From the NCBI RefSeq assembly GCF_018139685.1, contig NZ_JAGSPN010000014.1, positions 1-64,000 on the forward strand: DNA of 64,000 nt. The letters are read 5' to 3'. Shown here piece after piece: positions 1 to 8,541 of the stretch; within the stretch, counting starts at the first letter, position 1, and every line of letters begins with the position of its first letter. Below the pieces are notes generated by a model. That model was given only the letters and a program-made list of their open reading frames with translations. It was not told the origin of the DNA and did not search any database. The position numbers were made by a program, and so were the translations under genes. The DNA is from Cognatundibacterium luofuense (GTDB taxonomy: Bacteria; Pseudomonadota; Gammaproteobacteria; Burkholderiales; Burkholderiaceae_D).

Positions 1-125
1 TTTTAAGCTTCCCGGCAAAACCGGTTCGCTCTCATTAAGTGCCCACATTTATTGGCTGTTGGTTGTTAAAGAACTGTATTCTTTTCTGCTATCGCTTCGA
101 AGCGTTGTGTTCGTCAGCAGCAGAG
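1..125 (-). promoter_or_regulatory. rRNA operon 5' leader with boxA
   Basis: On the minus strand the leader carries GTTCTTTAACA (74-64), matching the boxA antitermination element of rRNA leaders, followed by a stretch resembling 16S leader sequence of Burkholderiales (AACAGCCAATAAATGTGGGC, 57-38). No 16S 5' end is visible by position 1. The only open frame here is a non-coding shadow of the leader. Confidence 0.7.
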
Positions 126-130
126 AATCG

Positions 131-190
131 AGATTATGACCTTTCAGATGCGCATTGTCAACACCCTCGGCAAGTAATTAAAGGGATTAG
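131..190 (-). promoter_or_regulatory. rRNA operon P1-type promoter (leftward)
   Basis: Read on the minus strand, a consensus -35 (TTGACA, 161-156) is followed by exactly 17 bp and a -10 (CATAAT, 138-133), with a GC-poor stretch upstream that could act as an UP element (about 162-190). A boxA motif lies about 60 nt downstream. This combination is typical of rrn promoters. The 16S gene itself must lie left of position 1. The strong promoter points away from the 5'-nucleotidase gene at 278. Confidence 0.8.
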
Positions 191-277
191 CGTAAGATCA
201 AACCAGACACATAACAAATTCGTCGCTAAGATTGCATTTAACCAATACATTGAACACTGAGATAAATAAGGAATCAC

Positions 278-1174
278 ATGGCATATTCATTAGATGATTT
301 GTTGGTTATCGGCATTTCCTCACGCGCACTGTTCGATCTGGAGCACGAAAATCGCATTTTTGAGGGAGAAGGATTGAATGCCTTCCGGCTCCATCAGATT
401 GCCAATGAGCAGGTCATTCTGAAGCCCGGTGTCGCTTTCCCGCTGGTCAAAGCGCTGCTACACCTGAATACATTGCAAAAAGAACGACGAGTGGAAGTCG
501 TGGTGATGTCACGTAACTCCAGCGAAACCTCGCTGCGTATTTTTAATTCGATTTCTCACTACGGAATGGATATAACTCGTGCCGCACTGACAGGTGGCGC
601 ACCGTTATCGCCATATCTGAAGGCGTTTCAGATCGGCTTATTTCTGTCATTTGACGAGCACGACGTGCAGGTGGCAATTGATAGCGGCATCGCCGCAGCC
701 ATGCTGTATCCGTCGCAGAGCTCAAATGAAAACGAAGAGCAGATTCGGATTGCATTCGATGGTGATGCAGTTCTTTTTTCTGACGAATCCGAGCGCATTT
801 ATCAGGAGCAAGGACTGGAGGCCTTTGAGCGACATGAACGGGAAAAAGCGATTCAGCCCTTAGCCGAAGGGCCGTTTGCAAAATTACTTAAGACACTGGC
901 GCAGATTCAGCAGCAGGCTGCCAGCAAAAATAATGCACCGCCGCCACTGCGAACGGCGCTTGTTACAGCGCGATCGTCGCCTGCACATGAAAGAGTAATC
1001 CGTACATTACGAGCCTGGGATATCGTCATCGATGAAACCTTCTTTATGGGAGGCATCCACAAGGCGGCTGTTTTAGAGGCTTTCCGTCCGCATATGTTTT
1101 TTGATGATCAGCATACGCATTGCGCAAGAGCATCTGAAGTAGTGCCCACAGCGAGAGTACCCATCAGAAAATAA
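278..1174 (+). CDS. Cytosolic 5'-nucleotidase (NT5C1-like family)
   Basis: The 298-residue protein fits the bacterial 5'-nucleotidase family (PF06189 type), HAD-related enzymes that dephosphorylate nucleoside monophosphates in the cytoplasm. Visible family signatures are the N-terminal region with ISSRALFDLE and F.GEGL.AF, the central VVVMSRNSSETSLRIFNS and TRAALTGG blocks, and the C-terminal FFDDQ.THC acidic motif, which likely helps bind Mg2+. The start at 278 follows an AAGGA Shine-Dalgarno about 7 nt upstream. It is monocistronic, divergent from the rRNA promoter, and ends at a strong terminator shared with convergent maeB. The family assignment is from motif recall; the preferred nucleotide is unknown. 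Confidence 0.85.
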   Translation: MAYSLDDLLVIGISSRALFDLEHENRIFEGEGLNAFRLHQIANEQVILKPGVAFPLVKALLHLNTLQKERRVEVVVMSRNSSETSLRIFNSISHYGMDITRAALTGGAPLSPYLKAFQIGLFLSFDEHDVQVAIDSGIAAAMLYPSQSSNENEEQIRIAFDGDAVLFSDESERIYQEQGLEAFERHEREKAIQPLAEGPFAKLLKTLAQIQQQAASKNNAPPPLRTALVTARSSPAHERVIRTLRAWDIVIDETFFMGGIHKAAVLEAFRPHMFFDDQHTHCARASEVVPTARVPIRK

Positions 1175-1209
1175 AAAAACCGTCACAAATGTGACGGTTT
1201 TTTTTCAAA
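1172..1209. terminator. Bidirectional intrinsic terminator
   Basis: An 8-bp stem (ACCGTCAC/GTGACGGT, loop AAAT) is flanked by an A-run on the left and a T-run on the right, so it can terminate both the 5'-nucleotidase gene (+) and maeB (-). Confidence 0.9.
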
Positions 1210-1232
1210 CTCAGGTAATTGAAAGCGCAGGA

Positions 1233-3542
1233 TTAACGCTCAAACACTGCATCCACTACACATAGCGCTGTCATGTTAACAATACGACGTACAGTAGCTG
1301 ACGAAGTCAGAATATGTACCGGACGAGCACAACCCAAAAGGATAGGGCCAATCGCGACATTATTACCTGCAGCCGTTTTCAGCAAATTGTAGGAAATATT
1401 TGCAGAATCGATGTTTGGCATCACCAGCAAATTCGCATCACCTTTCAAAGGTGTATCCGGCATGATTTTTTTACGGTAAGAGCTGTCCAGCGCCGTATCA
1501 CCGTGCATCTCTCCATCCACTTCCAGCTCCGGAGCGTCACGCTGGATCATTTCCAGCGCGTCGCGCATTTTACGGGCAGACTCAGAATTTGCGGATCCGT
1601 AATTTGAGTGCGACAGCAATGCTGCGCGCGGCAACAAGCCAAAGCGCTTCATTTCTTCCGCTGCCATGATGGTGATCTCGGCAACCTGCTCTGCGGAAGG
1701 ATTTTCGTTGACATGAGTATCAACCACGACCACCTGACGGTCTGGCAGAACCAGTCCGTTCATTGCCGCATAAACATTCACACCAGGACGTTTACCCAGC
1801 ACCTGATCGATGTAATTCAGATGGAAAGCAAAATTGCCGAACAATCCGCAAATCATGCCATCGGCATCACCTTTATGCACCATCATCGAACCAATCAGGG
1901 AGTGGCGACGACGCATTTCGAGTTTTGCGTATTGCTCAGTCACACCTTTGCGATTGGTCATGCCGTGGTAGGTTTGCCAGTAATCACGGTAACGCGGATC
2001 GAATTCCGGATTGATCACCTCAAAATCGACGCCCGGACGAATACGTAAGCCGAATTTTTCTACACGCTGCGCCAGCACTTGCGGACGACCAACCAGAATC
2101 GGCGTCGCGAGATTTTCATCCACAACAACCTGCACCGCACGCAGTACACGCTCATCTTCACCTTCCGCATACACAATACGCTTGCGGTCTTTCGGTGCTT
2201 TTTTCGCGATCTGGAACAGTGGTTTCATGAACGTACCACTGTGATACACGAATTGCTGCAGGCGATCGATGTAGGATTGCATATCCTGAATAGGGCGCGA
2301 CGCAACACCGCATTCTTCTGCCGCTTTCGCAACTGCAGGTGCAATCTTGATCATCAGGCGCGGATCAAAAGGCTTAGGAATCAGATATTCAGGGCCAAAC
2401 GATAAATTGCTGATGCCGTAAGCGGAAGCAACCACGTCAGACTGTTCTGCCTGGGCCAGCTCTGCAATCGCATGCACAACAGCGATTTCCATTTCACGGG
2501 TAATCGTTGTCGCGCCGCAATCCAGTGCGCCACGGAAAATATACGGGAAGCACAGTACGTTATTGACCTGATTCGGGAAGTCTGAGCGGCCGGTTGCCAT
2601 CACGGCATCATCGCGCACTGCTTTGACTTCTTCCGGCAGAATTTCAGGAGTTGGATTGGCCAGTGCAAGAATCAGCGGTTTAGCCGCCATCTGCGCAACC
2701 ATATCCTGTTTCAGAACGCCCGCAGCAGACAATCCGAGGAAAATATCTGCACTGGGGATCACTTCTCTCAACGTGCGCAGTGGTGTGTCCTGAGCAAAAC
2801 GCTCTTTATCCGGATCCATTAACTCGGTACGGCCTTTATAAACCACACCAGCCAGATCTGTCACATAGATATTTTCGATCGGGAAGCCCAGATCAACGAT
2901 CAAATCAAGGCAGGCCAGCGCTGCTGCACCGGCACCGGAAACGACCATCTTGGTATTTTTAATATCTTTACCAACGACCTTCAGACCATTCATGATCGCT
3001 GCACCAACAATAATTGCTGTGCCATGCTGATCATCATGGAAGACCGGGATCTTCATCCGTTCGCGCAGTTTGCGCTCGATATAGAAGCACTCTGGTGCTT
3101 TGATATCTTCCAGATTAATACCGCCGAAAGTTGGCTCCAGCGATGCAATGATATCGACCAGTTTATCCGGATCAGGTTCGTTAATTTCGATATCGAACAC
3201 ATCGATACCGGCGAATTTTTTAAACAGTACGCCCTTACCTTCCATCACAGGTTTGGACGCAAGCGGGCCGATATTACCCAGACCCAGAACGGCTGTACCG
3301 TTGGTGATCACACCAACCAGATTACCGCGTGCGGTGTAGCGAAACGCTGCCGCAGGATCAGCGACGATTTCTTCACAAGGTGCAGCAACGCCCGGCGAAT
3401 AGGCCAGAGCGAGGTCACGCTGGTTAGTCAATTGCTTGGTAGGAGTGACACTGATTTTTCCAGGTGCCGGACATTCATGGTATTCCAGGGCCGCCTGGCG
3501 CAATTGCTGGCGTATCTGCTCTTTTTGATCTGCTGTATCCAT
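1233..3542 (-). CDS. maeB: NADP-dependent malic enzyme with C-terminal phosphotransacetylase-like domain
   Basis: MaeB-type malic enzyme, 769 aa, oxidatively decarboxylates malate to pyruvate with NADPH production, feeding pyruvate and the pyruvate dehydrogenase encoded later in this window. The N-terminal malic domain (about 20-155) contains [13 protein letters not shown] and [10 protein letters not shown], the NAD(P)-binding domain (about 160-400) contains [13 protein letters not shown], and the last 340 residues form the catalytically inactive phosphotransacetylase-like domain known in E. coli MaeB as an acetyl-CoA-responsive regulatory unit. Length matches the family. The start at 3542 has GAAGG upstream. 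It stands alone, convergent with the 5'-nucleotidase gene. Confidence 0.95.
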   Translation of the reverse strand: MDTADQKEQIRQQLRQAALEYHECPAPGKISVTPTKQLTNQRDLALAYSPGVAAPCEEIVADPAAAFRYTARGNLVGVITNGTAVLGLGNIGPLASKPVMEGKGVLFKKFAGIDVFDIEINEPDPDKLVDIIASLEPTFGGINLEDIKAPECFYIERKLRERMKIPVFHDDQHGTAIIVGAAIMNGLKVVGKDIKNTKMVVSGAGAAALACLDLIVDLGFPIENIYVTDLAGVVYKGRTELMDPDKERFAQDTPLRTLREVIPSADIFLGLSAAGVLKQDMVAQMAAKPLILALANPTPEILPEEVKAVRDDAVMATGRSDFPNQVNNVLCFPYIFRGALDCGATTITREMEIAVVHAIAELAQAEQSDVVASAYGISNLSFGPEYLIPKPFDPRLMIKIAPAVAKAAEECGVASRPIQDMQSYIDRLQQFVYHSGTFMKPLFQIAKKAPKDRKRIVYAEGEDERVLRAVQVVVDENLATPILVGRPQVLAQRVEKFGLRIRPGVDFEVINPEFDPRYRDYWQTYHGMTNRKGVTEQYAKLEMRRRHSLIGSMMVHKGDADGMICGLFGNFAFHLNYIDQVLGKRPGVNVYAAMNGLVLPDRQVVVVDTHVNENPSAEQVAEITIMAAEEMKRFGLLPRAALLSHSNYGSANSESARKMRDALEMIQRDAPELEVDGEMHGDTALDSSYRKKIMPDTPLKGDANLLVMPNIDSANISYNLLKTAAGNNVAIGPILLGCARPVHILTSSATVRRIVNMTALCVVDAVFER

Positions 3543-3782
3543 AGGGCCTTCTTTCTCTATTGCTTACGGAAAACTGACATTGGGCTGTGATTCTAGCAGA
3601 CGATGCTTTCAACTTTCATACGTATTTGTACGGTTTCTATGCTTTTATCGCATAGGACGCGTTGAAAAAAGAATAAATCTGCCCTTATGAATGGCAAAAT
3701 CTATGCATTTAATTAACAAATTCAATTTCCGTATACCGCTCCCGACATCTATGCTTCATACATATAAGCAAACGGAGGTGAT

Positions 3783-3857
3783 ATGAAACATTTTCTCAGT
3801 GAACTGCAATATTCAGATGATCTGAAAAACATGCTGATGACAATCTGCGGCATCTGA
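3783..3857 (+). CDS. Putative 24-residue peptide with perfect Shine-Dalgarno
   Basis: A 24-codon ORF (MKHFLSELQY...MTICGI) is preceded directly by GGAGGTGAT (3774-3782), a nine-base match to the 16S anti-Shine-Dalgarno; spacing from GGAGG to ATG is only 4 nt. It lies in the 414-bp gap between the maeB start and thiL, 99 nt upstream of thiL on the same strand. Just after its stop is a 6-bp inverted repeat (CAGACC...GGTCTG, 3861-3892). I do not recognise the peptide. It could be a small protein, a translational leader for thiL, or the relic of a larger gene. Coding status is inferred only from the ribosome-binding site. Confidence 0.4.
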   Translation: MKHFLSELQYSDDLKNMLMTICGI

Positions 3858-3956
3858 TCAGACCATACGTCTTCATAACATCCGGTCTGGAAACGCTTTG
3901 CGAAATATTGTGCGCCCGACAAACGCGCCGGTGCATGTTGTGGGTAAAATGGCCGG

Positions 3957-4925
3957 ATGCTTTCAGAATTCGATCTTATTTATCAATATTTCGCCAGCCA
4001 CCGCACCACTCAAAAAAGTGTCGCGCTCGGCGTCGGCGACGACTGTGCCTTATTACAGCCCGCTCCCGGTCAGCAAATGGCGATATCCAGCGATATGCTG
4101 GTCGAAGGGCGTCATTTCTTTGCGGGTGAAAATCCGGAACGACTCGGGCACAAAGCACTCGCTGTAAATTTGTCCGATCTGGCCGCTATGGGTGCAAAAC
4201 CCGTCGGTTTTACGCTGGCATTTTCCTTGCCGGAAGCGAACGCTGAATGGCTTGCCGGATTTTCCAAAGGTTTGCTCCGGCTTGCAGATCGCTACCAGTG
4301 CCAGTTAATCGGCGGCGATACCACGAAAGGCCCACTGAATATCTGCATTACGGTTTTCGGAGAAATTCCGCCAGGACAAGCACTGCGACGTGATGCGGCA
4401 AAAGCCGGTGATGATATCTGGGTGTCCGGCACCCTCGGCGATGCCCGGCTGGCGCTGGCAGCCTACCTCGGCGAAATAACACTGAGCGACGAACTGCATG
4501 AGCAGGCAGCAAACCGTATGCATCTGCCGGAACCACGCGTCACACTCGGACTGGCTTTACGGGGTATTGCCCATGCAGCACTGGACATTTCTGACGGTCT
4601 CTGCGGCGATCTCGGTCATATCCTGAAACGCTCTCAGCTCGGTGCGCGCCTGAACTGCGATGCCCTTCCTGCGGGTCCGGTATTGCGTCAGCAGACGCCG
4701 GAATTGCAACGTCAGTTCTGCCTCGCTGGTGGTGATGATTACGAACTCTGCTTTACCGCAGCACCAGACCACCGCGCTGACGTTTTACGTGCTGCAGAGC
4801 TTGCACAGACGCCGGTTACCCGTATTGGCACGATGACCGCGAGTCCCGGACTGGTACTGACCGACGCCAGCGATGAAGTCATCGAGCTGGCAATCACCTC
4901 ATTTGACCATTTCCGTTCGCCATGA
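3957..4925 (+). CDS. thiL: Thiamine-monophosphate kinase
   Basis: ThiL (322 aa) phosphorylates thiamine monophosphate with ATP to the active cofactor thiamine pyrophosphate; that cofactor is needed by the pyruvate dehydrogenase E1 encoded in this window. Family motifs are clear: LGVGDDCALL near the N-terminus, ISSDMLVEGRHFF, NLSDLAAMGAKP, GGDTTKGPL and the C-terminal LAGGDDYELCF, the AIR-synthase-like Mg-ATP binding fold. Its stop overlaps the pgpA start by 4 bp (ATGA), so the two are translationally coupled. I found no TPP riboswitch (THI box) upstream. The start is the first ATG giving the normal LSEFDLI beginning. Confidence 0.95.
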   Translation: MLSEFDLIYQYFASHRTTQKSVALGVGDDCALLQPAPGQQMAISSDMLVEGRHFFAGENPERLGHKALAVNLSDLAAMGAKPVGFTLAFSLPEANAEWLAGFSKGLLRLADRYQCQLIGGDTTKGPLNICITVFGEIPPGQALRRDAAKAGDDIWVSGTLGDARLALAAYLGEITLSDELHEQAANRMHLPEPRVTLGLALRGIAHAALDISDGLCGDLGHILKRSQLGARLNCDALPAGPVLRQQTPELQRQFCLAGGDDYELCFTAAPDHRADVLRAAELAQTPVTRIGTMTASPGLVLTDASDEVIELAITSFDHFRSP

Positions 4926-5443
4926 CGCATTCGCCTTCCTCTAATCCTGCCAATCCGAAACCCGGATTGTATTTTATGCTGCGCCACCCGGCGCATATCC
5001 TTGCACAAGGCTTTGGCAGCGGCTTATCGTCTGTGGTGCCCGGCACAATGGGAACCCTGTTCGCCTGGCTCAGTTTTCACTGGCTTTCGGGATACTGGCC
5101 ACAGTGGTTTCATCCGGATAGCTGGCCCATCATAATTGCGGTTGGATTCACCATCGGCATCTGGGCGTGCGAGGTAACAGGCAGACATCTGGGCAAACCG
5201 GATGACGGCAGTATGGTCTGGGATGAAATCATTGCGTTCTGGTTGGTGCTGATTTTCGTGGCTCCGTCAGATACGCAAATGCAAACGGCCGCTTTCGTGA
5301 TCTTCCGCTTCTTTGATATGGTCAAACCACCCCCGATCCGTTATTTCGATCAGAAGTGGAAGGGCGGATTCGGTGTGATGGCTGACGACATTATTGCCGC
5401 ATTTTTTACCCTGCTCTGCCTCGCCATCTGGAAAGTGATCTGA
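4922..5443 (+). CDS. pgpA: Phosphatidylglycerophosphatase A
   Basis: PgpA (173 aa) is an inner-membrane phosphatase that dephosphorylates phosphatidylglycerol phosphate to phosphatidylglycerol. Recognisable features are GFGSGLSSVVPGTMGTL in the first quarter, DDGSMVWDEIIAFW with its acidic metal-binding residues, and FFDMVKPPPIRYFD followed by GVMADDIIAAFF; hydrophobic segments lie between them. It overlaps thiL by 4 bp; thiL-pgpA is a common proteobacterial pair. Length is normal for the family (about 165-175). The next gene, pncC, starts 163 nt later and may be cotranscribed. Confidence 0.94.
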   Translation: MTHSPSSNPANPKPGLYFMLRHPAHILAQGFGSGLSSVVPGTMGTLFAWLSFHWLSGYWPQWFHPDSWPIIIAVGFTIGIWACEVTGRHLGKPDDGSMVWDEIIAFWLVLIFVAPSDTQMQTAAFVIFRFFDMVKPPPIRYFDQKWKGGFGVMADDIIAAFFTLLCLAIWKVI

Positions 5444-5606
5444 GCGCGCATTGCGCTTTTGTCGCGCACAATGAAAAAATCTGTTGCCGGAACAGGCAAA
5501 TTCCGGCGGCAGGTGATAAAGTGAAATCGTCGCAATACCCATGCGACTGTATCGGGATCCGCAAACCCGGCAATAACAACTCAAACGATCTGACAGGAGG
5601 CGCACC

Positions 5607-6092
5607 ATGCATAATCCGATTGAACTGGCGACACGGGTCGGCGAAGAACTGAAATCCCGCCGTTTATTACTCAGCGTGGCGGAATCATGTACAGGTGGCG
5701 GTATTTGTCATGCCATTACCGAAATTCCCGGATCATCTGAATGGTTTGATTGCGGGTTCATTACTTACTCGAATTCATCTAAAACTGAAATTCTGGAAAT
5801 TTCGGCCGCCCTGCTGGCGCAACATGGCGCTGTCAGTGAAGAAATTGCTGCCGCAATGGCGGAAGGTGCGGTTTCCTGCTCAGAAGCGCATATCGGCATT
5901 TCCACCACTGGTATTGCCGGCCCCAGCGGTGCAGTACCGGGTAAGCCAGTCGGTACAATCTGTTTCGGGTGGCGTGTCGGCGGCATCACACACACCGAGC
6001 GCAAAGTGTTTTCCGGTGACCGTAAAGCAGTTCGCGAACAAACCGTGAACTACGCTTTGCAAAAACTGCTGATGTACGTACAGGAACTGTAA
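5607..6092 (+). CDS. pncC: Nicotinamide-nucleotide amidase (CinA C-terminal domain family)
   Basis: A 161-residue stand-alone CinA C-terminal domain. PncC-type enzymes deamidate nicotinamide mononucleotide to nicotinic acid mononucleotide in pyridine nucleotide salvage. The signature VAESCTGGGICHAIT contains the catalytic Ser, and GFITYSNSSKTEIL, ISTTGIAGPSGAVPGKPVGT and VNYALQKLL complete the domain. The start at 5607 is set by a strong AGGAGG (5596-5601). It follows thiL-pgpA on the same strand. The N-terminal MoCF-like domain of full-length CinA is absent, which is normal for this short class. Confidence 0.93.
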   Translation: MHNPIELATRVGEELKSRRLLLSVAESCTGGGICHAITEIPGSSEWFDCGFITYSNSSKTEILEISAALLAQHGAVSEEIAAAMAEGAVSCSEAHIGISTTGIAGPSGAVPGKPVGTICFGWRVGGITHTERKVFSGDRKAVREQTVNYALQKLLMYVQEL

Positions 6093-6111
6093 GGCCGGAT
6101 AGCTGAAGTGT

Positions 6112-6139
6112 TTTCCCGGTGCTGCGTGGTACCGGGAAA
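6112..6139. terminator. Perfect 9-bp inverted repeat between convergent genes
   Basis: TTTCCCGGT (6112-6120) and ACCGGGAAA (6131-6139) flank a 10-nt loop just past pncC and before the 3' end of the convergent FliL-like gene. There is no clear T-run on either side, so termination may be factor-assisted or the hairpin may protect 3' ends. Confidence 0.5.
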
Positions 6140-6197
6140 TGGATGCGGATGTATCCGTGATATGAAATTGTTTGCCGGTTCAGACTTAATTTCAGGC

Positions 6198-6818
6198 TTA
6201 ATGTGTGCGGGTCAGTAATTCATCCACCAGCACCGCCTGAATTTTATCGGTTTGCAAACGGGTGTTGAGTTCGGTACGCAGTTTCTCTCTCGCCCGCTCC
6301 ATCCCTTCTTCTGTGCTCAGATCATTCACGTCTATCGTCGTCATCACGATCGGAAATAAATCCGACAACGCCTGTTTGTGACTGGCCAGCCAGCCACCGT
6401 CGGCATTTGATACCTGAATCGTTACCACCATGCGTATCGTCTGGTCATCAACGGTAACCACATTTTGCGGAAGCGTCAGATAAGACGGCGTCAGTTCATC
6501 CGACTTGATTTGTTTGGTGTAGACAATCGTACCGAAAATCACGATGAAACCAAGTAAGGCAATCACCGCAGCATACATGGTGAAATTATCACGCCCGCTG
6601 TTTTTTTCTTTTGCGGACTTTCTTTCGTCGCTACCGTATCTGGCTGCAGATTTGAATAAGGCTGGCTGCGGCCGCTGAGAAGAAGCCTGATCCTCAGCAT
6701 CATTCGCCCAATCCGGTACAGGCGCGGATTTGGCAGTACCGGGATTGGAGGGGTCGGTGATTTCCTCAAAGTCCAGCTCAGAGCTCAGTAATCTGGGGCG
6801 TTTCGGCTTGTCGGTCAT
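6198..6818 (-). CDS. FliL-like flagellar basal body-associated protein
   Basis: About 206 aa with a bitopic plan: a long polar, Pro/Ser/Asp-rich cytoplasmic N-terminus (MTDKPKRPRL...), one transmembrane helix (MYAAVIALLGFIVIFGTIVY) and a periplasmic C-terminal domain. That domain resembles FliL: a strand-rich half (QTIRMVVTIQVSN) followed by the helical LSTEEGMERAREKLRTELN and LVDELLTRTH end. FliL stabilises stators and the MS ring. No other flagellar gene is nearby, and the N-terminus is much longer than in typical FliL, so a paralogue of unknown role is possible. I chose the ATG at 6818 over an upstream one because the N-terminus then begins with a normal polar cytoplasmic sequence. Confidence 0.55.
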   Translation of the reverse strand: MTDKPKRPRLLSSELDFEEITDPSNPGTAKSAPVPDWANDAEDQASSQRPQPALFKSAARYGSDERKSAKEKNSGRDNFTMYAAVIALLGFIVIFGTIVYTKQIKSDELTPSYLTLPQNVVTVDDQTIRMVVTIQVSNADGGWLASHKQALSDLFPIVMTTIDVNDLSTEEGMERAREKLRTELNTRLQTDKIQAVLVDELLTRTH

Positions 6819-7028
6819 GTTGCGAGCAAGGTTTTGATCGGTGTCAGTCTGTCGGAACGCCGGCGGATGTCGGAAAAACGGACAGATCAGCAAACCGGCT
6901 GCGGCGTCGGTATTTTACCTGAAGCCTGCCGTTTCCCGCCCAAAATTTCCATGCGGCAACTACTGCACAACTGCGTACAAGCGTTCCGAATCGTTTATGA
7001 TTGCCGCTTTTGTCTACCTAGAAAAACT

Positions 7029-8066
7029 ATGTCTGCGTCGCCAAACCAGGACAACAGAAATTCCGCACTGGACCAGATAAAAGGCGTCCTGATCTTTCTG
7101 GTGGTATTCGGTCACCTGATTGAATTGTACTTTCATCATGATAGTGTATTGCGACCACTCTGGATTGCAATCTACACCATCCATATGCCGATGTTCATTC
7201 TGATTTCAGGCATGGTTTCCAAAGCGGAACTGAATGCACATCAGTCTGTGCAAATCGTACGCAATATCCTTGCGCCTTTGCTGGCGTTTGAACTGATTTA
7301 CGAAACAACCGAATATGTACTGACCGGCAAAACCAGTGTCTACGCTGGCCTGATTGCTCCGTACTGGATGCTCTGGTATCTGATGAGTTTACTGAGCTGG
7401 CGACTGATGCTGCCGCTGTTTTCCCGACTGCGCTATCCGCTGATTGCTGCGCTGCTGGTCGCCGGTGTCACCGCGTACTCCGAGCATTCCGGCTATCTGC
7501 TGAGCTTATCGCGCACCATGATGTTCCTGCCATTTTTCATTCTGGGCTGGCAACTGGGGCCGGATTTCTGGAGCAAACTACCGGCATCAAAACTGTATAC
7601 CGGTGCATCTGTACTGATCCTGATAACAACTGTTGCGATATCCGCGCAACTGCCTCAGGATTTTGATTACCGCTGGCTCTACGGCAGTTTCTCACTGCAC
7701 CGTCTGGGTATGGCGACGCCGAAAGGCAATATGTATCAGGCGCTGCAATACCTGTGCTCAGTCACCGCGGGTTTTGCGGCACTGTATTTACTGAGCCGCA
7801 GAAATCTGGGGCTGTCCAGACTGGGGAAGCACTCGGTCTATGTCTTCCTGTGGCACGGCATGGCGCTGATTGTGATGAACGCAAACGGATGGCTGAAGCA
7901 GTTATTTGAATTGCCGCAATTCTGGCGCGTCACCCTGTCTGTACTCGCCAGCATCCTGATCACCTGGATCACCGCTCACCGCTGGACTGCGCTGCTGACC
8001 GACAAACTGGTTCTGCATCCGGTGCGCAGCCTGTTACTGGGCCTGCAGCGCCATCAGTCACACTGA
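7029..8066 (+). CDS. Membrane acyltransferase (acyltransferase 3 family)
   Basis: About 345 aa, polytopic, with the acyltransferase-3 N-terminal signature SALDQIKGVLIFLVVFGHLIE: the His in the first helix, and an MPMFILISGMV segment after it. Some ten hydrophobic helices can be counted, including the C-terminal KHSVYVFLWHGMALIV. Members O-acetylate exported sugars, such as lipopolysaccharide O-antigen, exopolysaccharide or fucose residues. There are no polysaccharide genes next to it, so the substrate cannot be deduced. The start at 7029 is the ATG closest to the conserved first helix; longer in-frame starts (from 6834) would overlap the promoter region shared with the divergent FliL-like gene. 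Confidence 0.8.
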   Translation: MSASPNQDNRNSALDQIKGVLIFLVVFGHLIELYFHHDSVLRPLWIAIYTIHMPMFILISGMVSKAELNAHQSVQIVRNILAPLLAFELIYETTEYVLTGKTSVYAGLIAPYWMLWYLMSLLSWRLMLPLFSRLRYPLIAALLVAGVTAYSEHSGYLLSLSRTMMFLPFFILGWQLGPDFWSKLPASKLYTGASVLILITTVAISAQLPQDFDYRWLYGSFSLHRLGMATPKGNMYQALQYLCSVTAGFAALYLLSRRNLGLSRLGKHSVYVFLWHGMALIVMNANGWLKQLFELPQFWRVTLSVLASILITWITAHRWTALLTDKLVLHPVRSLLLGLQRHQSH

Positions 8067-8087
8067 TTCCTGACCATACCCATTTGA

Positions 8088-8124
8088 AAGCAGCGACCGC
8101 CTCAGCGCGTGCGCTGCTTTTTGT
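8088..8124 (+). terminator. Intrinsic terminator of acyltransferase gene
   Basis: AAAGCAGCG (8088-8096) pairs with CGCTGCTTT (8113-8121), and the T-run continues to 8123. It directly follows the acyltransferase stop. Confidence 0.8.
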
Positions 8125-8170
8125 CTTCTGAGGAGGGAATTCTCAGCCATTTTCTGCCATTTTCAGCCGT

Positions 8171-8254
8171 AAATGCGGTGTTCAGCACAGGCATACGGCG
8201 GTCGTCGGCAGAAAGTCCGGACTTCCCGAAATGCCATATGACGATCTCTGCATA
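8171..8254 (+). repeat. Dispersed intergenic repeat, copy 1
   Basis: An ~84-bp element beginning AAATGCGGTGTTCAGCACAG, with the invariant core GTCGTCGGCAGAAAGTCC and ending ATGACGATCTCTGCA. Five further full-length copies are listed in this window. This copy is preceded by CCATTTTCAGCCG, similar to flanking sequence of other copies. It lies in the convergent gap between two acyltransferase genes. Confidence 0.9.
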
Positions 8255-8336
8255 ACGCATGCCGTTTTCCGTTCAGGCAGATGGATGGCTGCGCTGTCCG
8301 CCGGTTCGCGGATGCAGAACCGGCAGGAGGATTCCT

Positions 8337-8376
8337 GAAAAACAAAACACCGTCCCCTTTTCAGGTTGACGGTGTT
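8337..8376 (-). terminator. Intrinsic terminator for leftward PlsC-like gene
   Basis: AACACCGTC (8346-8354) pairs with GACGGTGTT (8368-8376). On the minus strand the stem is followed by a T-rich run (TTTGTTTTT). It sits between repeat copies 1 and 2, so copy 2 would be inside the 3' UTR of the PlsC-like transcript. Confidence 0.7.
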
Positions 8377-8427
8377 GTGGTCAGTCAGAACAGGCTGAAT
8401 CAGCCGAAAATCAGATCAAAATGGCTT

Positions 8428-8511
8428 AAATGCGGACTTCAGCACAGGCATCCGGCGGTCGTCGGCAGAAAGTCCGGGCTTTCGAAAATGCCATATGACG
8501 ATCTTTGCACA
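8428..8511 (+). repeat. Dispersed intergenic repeat, copy 2
   Basis: Same family and orientation as copy 1, about 260 bp downstream. It starts AAATGCGGACTTCAGCACAG, contains the core GTCGTCGGCAGAAAGTCC and ends ATGACGATCTTTGCAC. Copies 1 and 2 share GGCAT before and ATGCC after the core, which could pair. Confidence 0.9.
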
Positions 8512-8541
8512 GCACCGGCGTTCAGACCGGTTCTGTCGGGC

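Noticed and set aside
39-260. Short open frame at the left edge
   Set aside because: It overlaps the rRNA promoter and boxA leader and lacks a ribosome-binding site.
3857-3957. TPP riboswitch upstream of thiL
   Set aside because: No THI-box-like conserved segments (CUGAGA and related) are present; the only structure is a weak 6-bp stem.
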